DNA of 64,000 nt from Gordonia tangerina (GTDB lineage Bacteria; Actinomycetota; Actinomycetes; Mycobacteriales; Mycobacteriaceae). This document shows, piece after piece, positions 63,013 to 64,000 of this stretch (positions within the stretch are counted from its first letter, which is position 1; the number at the start of each line of letters is the position of its first letter). The stretch spans positions 1 through 64,000 of the forward strand of contig NZ_JAKGCU010000015.1 of NCBI RefSeq assembly GCF_021556435.1, in the 5' to 3' direction. The translations under genes were made by a program, and so were the position numbers. The notes beneath the pieces are model-generated. The model searched no databases and was not told where the DNA came from. It saw only the letters and a program-made list of their open reading frames with translations.

Positions 63013-63918
63013 ATGGCTCAACCGAAGGCGAAAACCGTCGCGGACTTTTCCGCGTCTGCAGCCGGCGCCGCATTTGACGATGCCTATGCGCGCCTCTTGC
63101 GGCGCTGGCCGGACGACACGACGACGAGCGAGACCGAGGGTCGGTTCGGCACCACGCACGTGACGACAGCCGGGCAGCCGAGGACAACCGGCGCAGCCGA
63201 TGCACCTGCGCTCCTGCTTCTGCACGGGGGTGGCGCCACCTCGATGGCGTGGACCGCGTTGGCCGGCCACCTCGCCGGCGGCCATCGGGTGATCGCGCCC
63301 GACATCATCGGTGAGCCCGGGCGGAGTCGGAGCACCGGCGACCGGTTCCGCAGCACCGACGACCTCTGTGACTGGATCGACGAGGTACTCGACGACAGCG
63401 CAGCGCCCACCGTCGACGTGGTCGCGCACTCCTACGGCGCGATGATCGCACTGGCGTATGCACTTCGGCGTCCCCACCGGGTCCGGCGTCTGGTGCTGCT
63501 CGACCCGAACTCATGCTTCGCCGGAATGTCGGCGGCCTATCTGATCCGGGCCTTGCCCGTCCTGCTCCGACCCGACGCCGACCGGCAGCGTCGGTTACTG
63601 GTGTGGGAAACCCAGGGCGCCGACCTCGACCCCGATTGGCTCACCGTGACGACCACCGGCGTCGGATCATTTCCGTCGGCCCGGCCCGTCATCCCCCGCC
63701 GACCCCGACCACAGGATCTCCGGGCACTCGACGCCCACCGGGTCTCTGTGCTCCTCGCCCCCGACAGCCGGGTGCACGATGTCGCCCAGGTCGCGACGAA
63801 TGTCCGCGCTGCGCTACCGACTGCGGCAGTGGTCACGTTGCCGGCCGGCACCCATCACACCCTCCCGATGTCGCCGAGCGACCATCTCGAGGCGGCACTC
63901 GACGCGGCCTTACGCTGA
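63013..63918 (+). CDS. Alpha/beta-hydrolase
   Basis: 301 residues from ATG 63013 with strong GGGAGGA upstream. N-terminal 30 residues of Lys/Ala/Ser helix, then TAGQPRTTGAADAPALLLLHGGGATSMAW with the HGGG oxyanion loop, RVIAPDIIGEPGRS, nucleophile elbow VVAHSYGAMIALAYAL (Ser near residue 145), Asp in APDSRVHD and His in GTHHTLPMSP. Likely target of the divergent MarR regulator. Substrate unknown. Confidence 0.88.
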   Translation: MAQPKAKTVADFSASAAGAAFDDAYARLLRRWPDDTTTSETEGRFGTTHVTTAGQPRTTGAADAPALLLLHGGGATSMAWTALAGHLAGGHRVIAPDIIGEPGRSRSTGDRFRSTDDLCDWIDEVLDDSAAPTVDVVAHSYGAMIALAYALRRPHRVRRLVLLDPNSCFAGMSAAYLIRALPVLLRPDADRQRRLLVWETQGADLDPDWLTVTTTGVGSFPSARPVIPRRPRPQDLRALDAHRVSVLLAPDSRVHDVAQVATNVRAALPTAAVVTLPAGTHHTLPMSPSDHLEAALDAALR

Positions 63919-63920
63919 AC

Positions 63921-64000
63921 TCAGTACAGCCACTTGCGGAACTCGGGTTCGGCGTAGGCCTTCTCGAGTTCGGCCTCGTCGAGTTCGGGCATCAGCGCCT
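63921..64000 (-). CDS. C-terminal end of a gene running off the window
   Basis: The minus strand ends with MPELDEAELEKAYAEPEFRK then WLY and stop TGA at 63921-63923, an acidic helix typical of a real C-terminus. It lies 2 bases past the hydrolase stop, convergent. Too little is visible to name it. Confidence 0.6.
   Translation of the reverse strand, partial: ALMPELDEAELEKAYAEPEFRKWLY

Overview
The window is high-G+C DNA from an actinobacterium, most likely a mycolic-acid bacterium of the order Mycobacteriales and probably Gordonia or a close relative. The evidence is an Lsr2 nucleoid protein, a remnant of an antigen-85-type mycolyltransferase, a block smpB-ftsX-ftsE-(two membrane proteins)-prfB in the order known from Mycobacterium, a fadE24/fadE23-like pair near a hisN-like gene, and dispersed GGTCGAGTAG...CGAGACC repeats. 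Assignment to genus is inference.

Layout. 1-3 kb: two neighbouring broken genes (a flavin monooxygenase with a nonsense codon, a LuxR-type regulator with two frame changes). 3-7.3 kb: formate/nitrite transporter, YihY membrane protein, a haem-oxygenase-like iron protein facing a CDGSH protein coupled to a HemK2-like methyltransferase. 7.4-11.5 kb: an ATP-grasp ligase followed by a 677-residue protein with a papain-like Cys-His-Asn pattern, then a wrecked mycolyltransferase. 11.6-14.2 kb: two methyltransferases around a secreted GH43-like protein. 14.4-19.5 kb: an accessory island with visibly lower G+C, holding an ABM monooxygenase, higBA (toxin truncated), vapBC, a decayed GNAT gene and two divergent HEPN-domain genes. 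It ends exactly at the 3' end of ychF, and copies of the last codons of ychF (reading VEFRFN-V/L) recur through it. I read it as a stack of small elements inserted at the ychF 3' end.

19.5-34.5 kb: ychF, AI-2E-type permease, an adaptive-response DNA repair pair (Ada/AlkA fusion and Ogt) followed by RmuC, a DUF6542 membrane protein, an SDR / fructosamine-kinase-like / nucleosidase operon, a peptidoglycan amidase, a coupled TrhO rhodanese and COG0523 GTPase, a lipoprotein, Lsr2, and a cysteine-free bL36 ribosomal protein behind a Zur-like box. 34.5-44.3 kb: orphan glycine-betaine-type binding protein, a Tat multicopper oxidase with a divergent TetR gene and a clear 9-3-9 operator, an ABC-F ATPase, amphi-Trp protein, tRNA-Ala(GGC), DsbA-like oxidoreductase, phosphoglucomutase and a hydrolase.

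44.4-53 kb is a minus-strand run of translation and envelope functions: tmRNA (ssrA), glutamate decarboxylase, a GH27 lipoprotein coupled to smpB, ftsX, ftsE, a small membrane protein, MscS channel and prfB. 53-64 kb: hisN-like phosphatase, VOC protein, metallo-hydrolase, DUF2752 membrane protein, two acyl-CoA dehydrogenases behind a double operator, a repeat cluster, universal stress protein, paired CrcB fluoride channels, a PrpE-type acyl-CoA synthetase, a MarR regulator divergent from an alpha/beta hydrolase, and the tail of a gene running off the end. The first 226 bases hold no gene that I can support.
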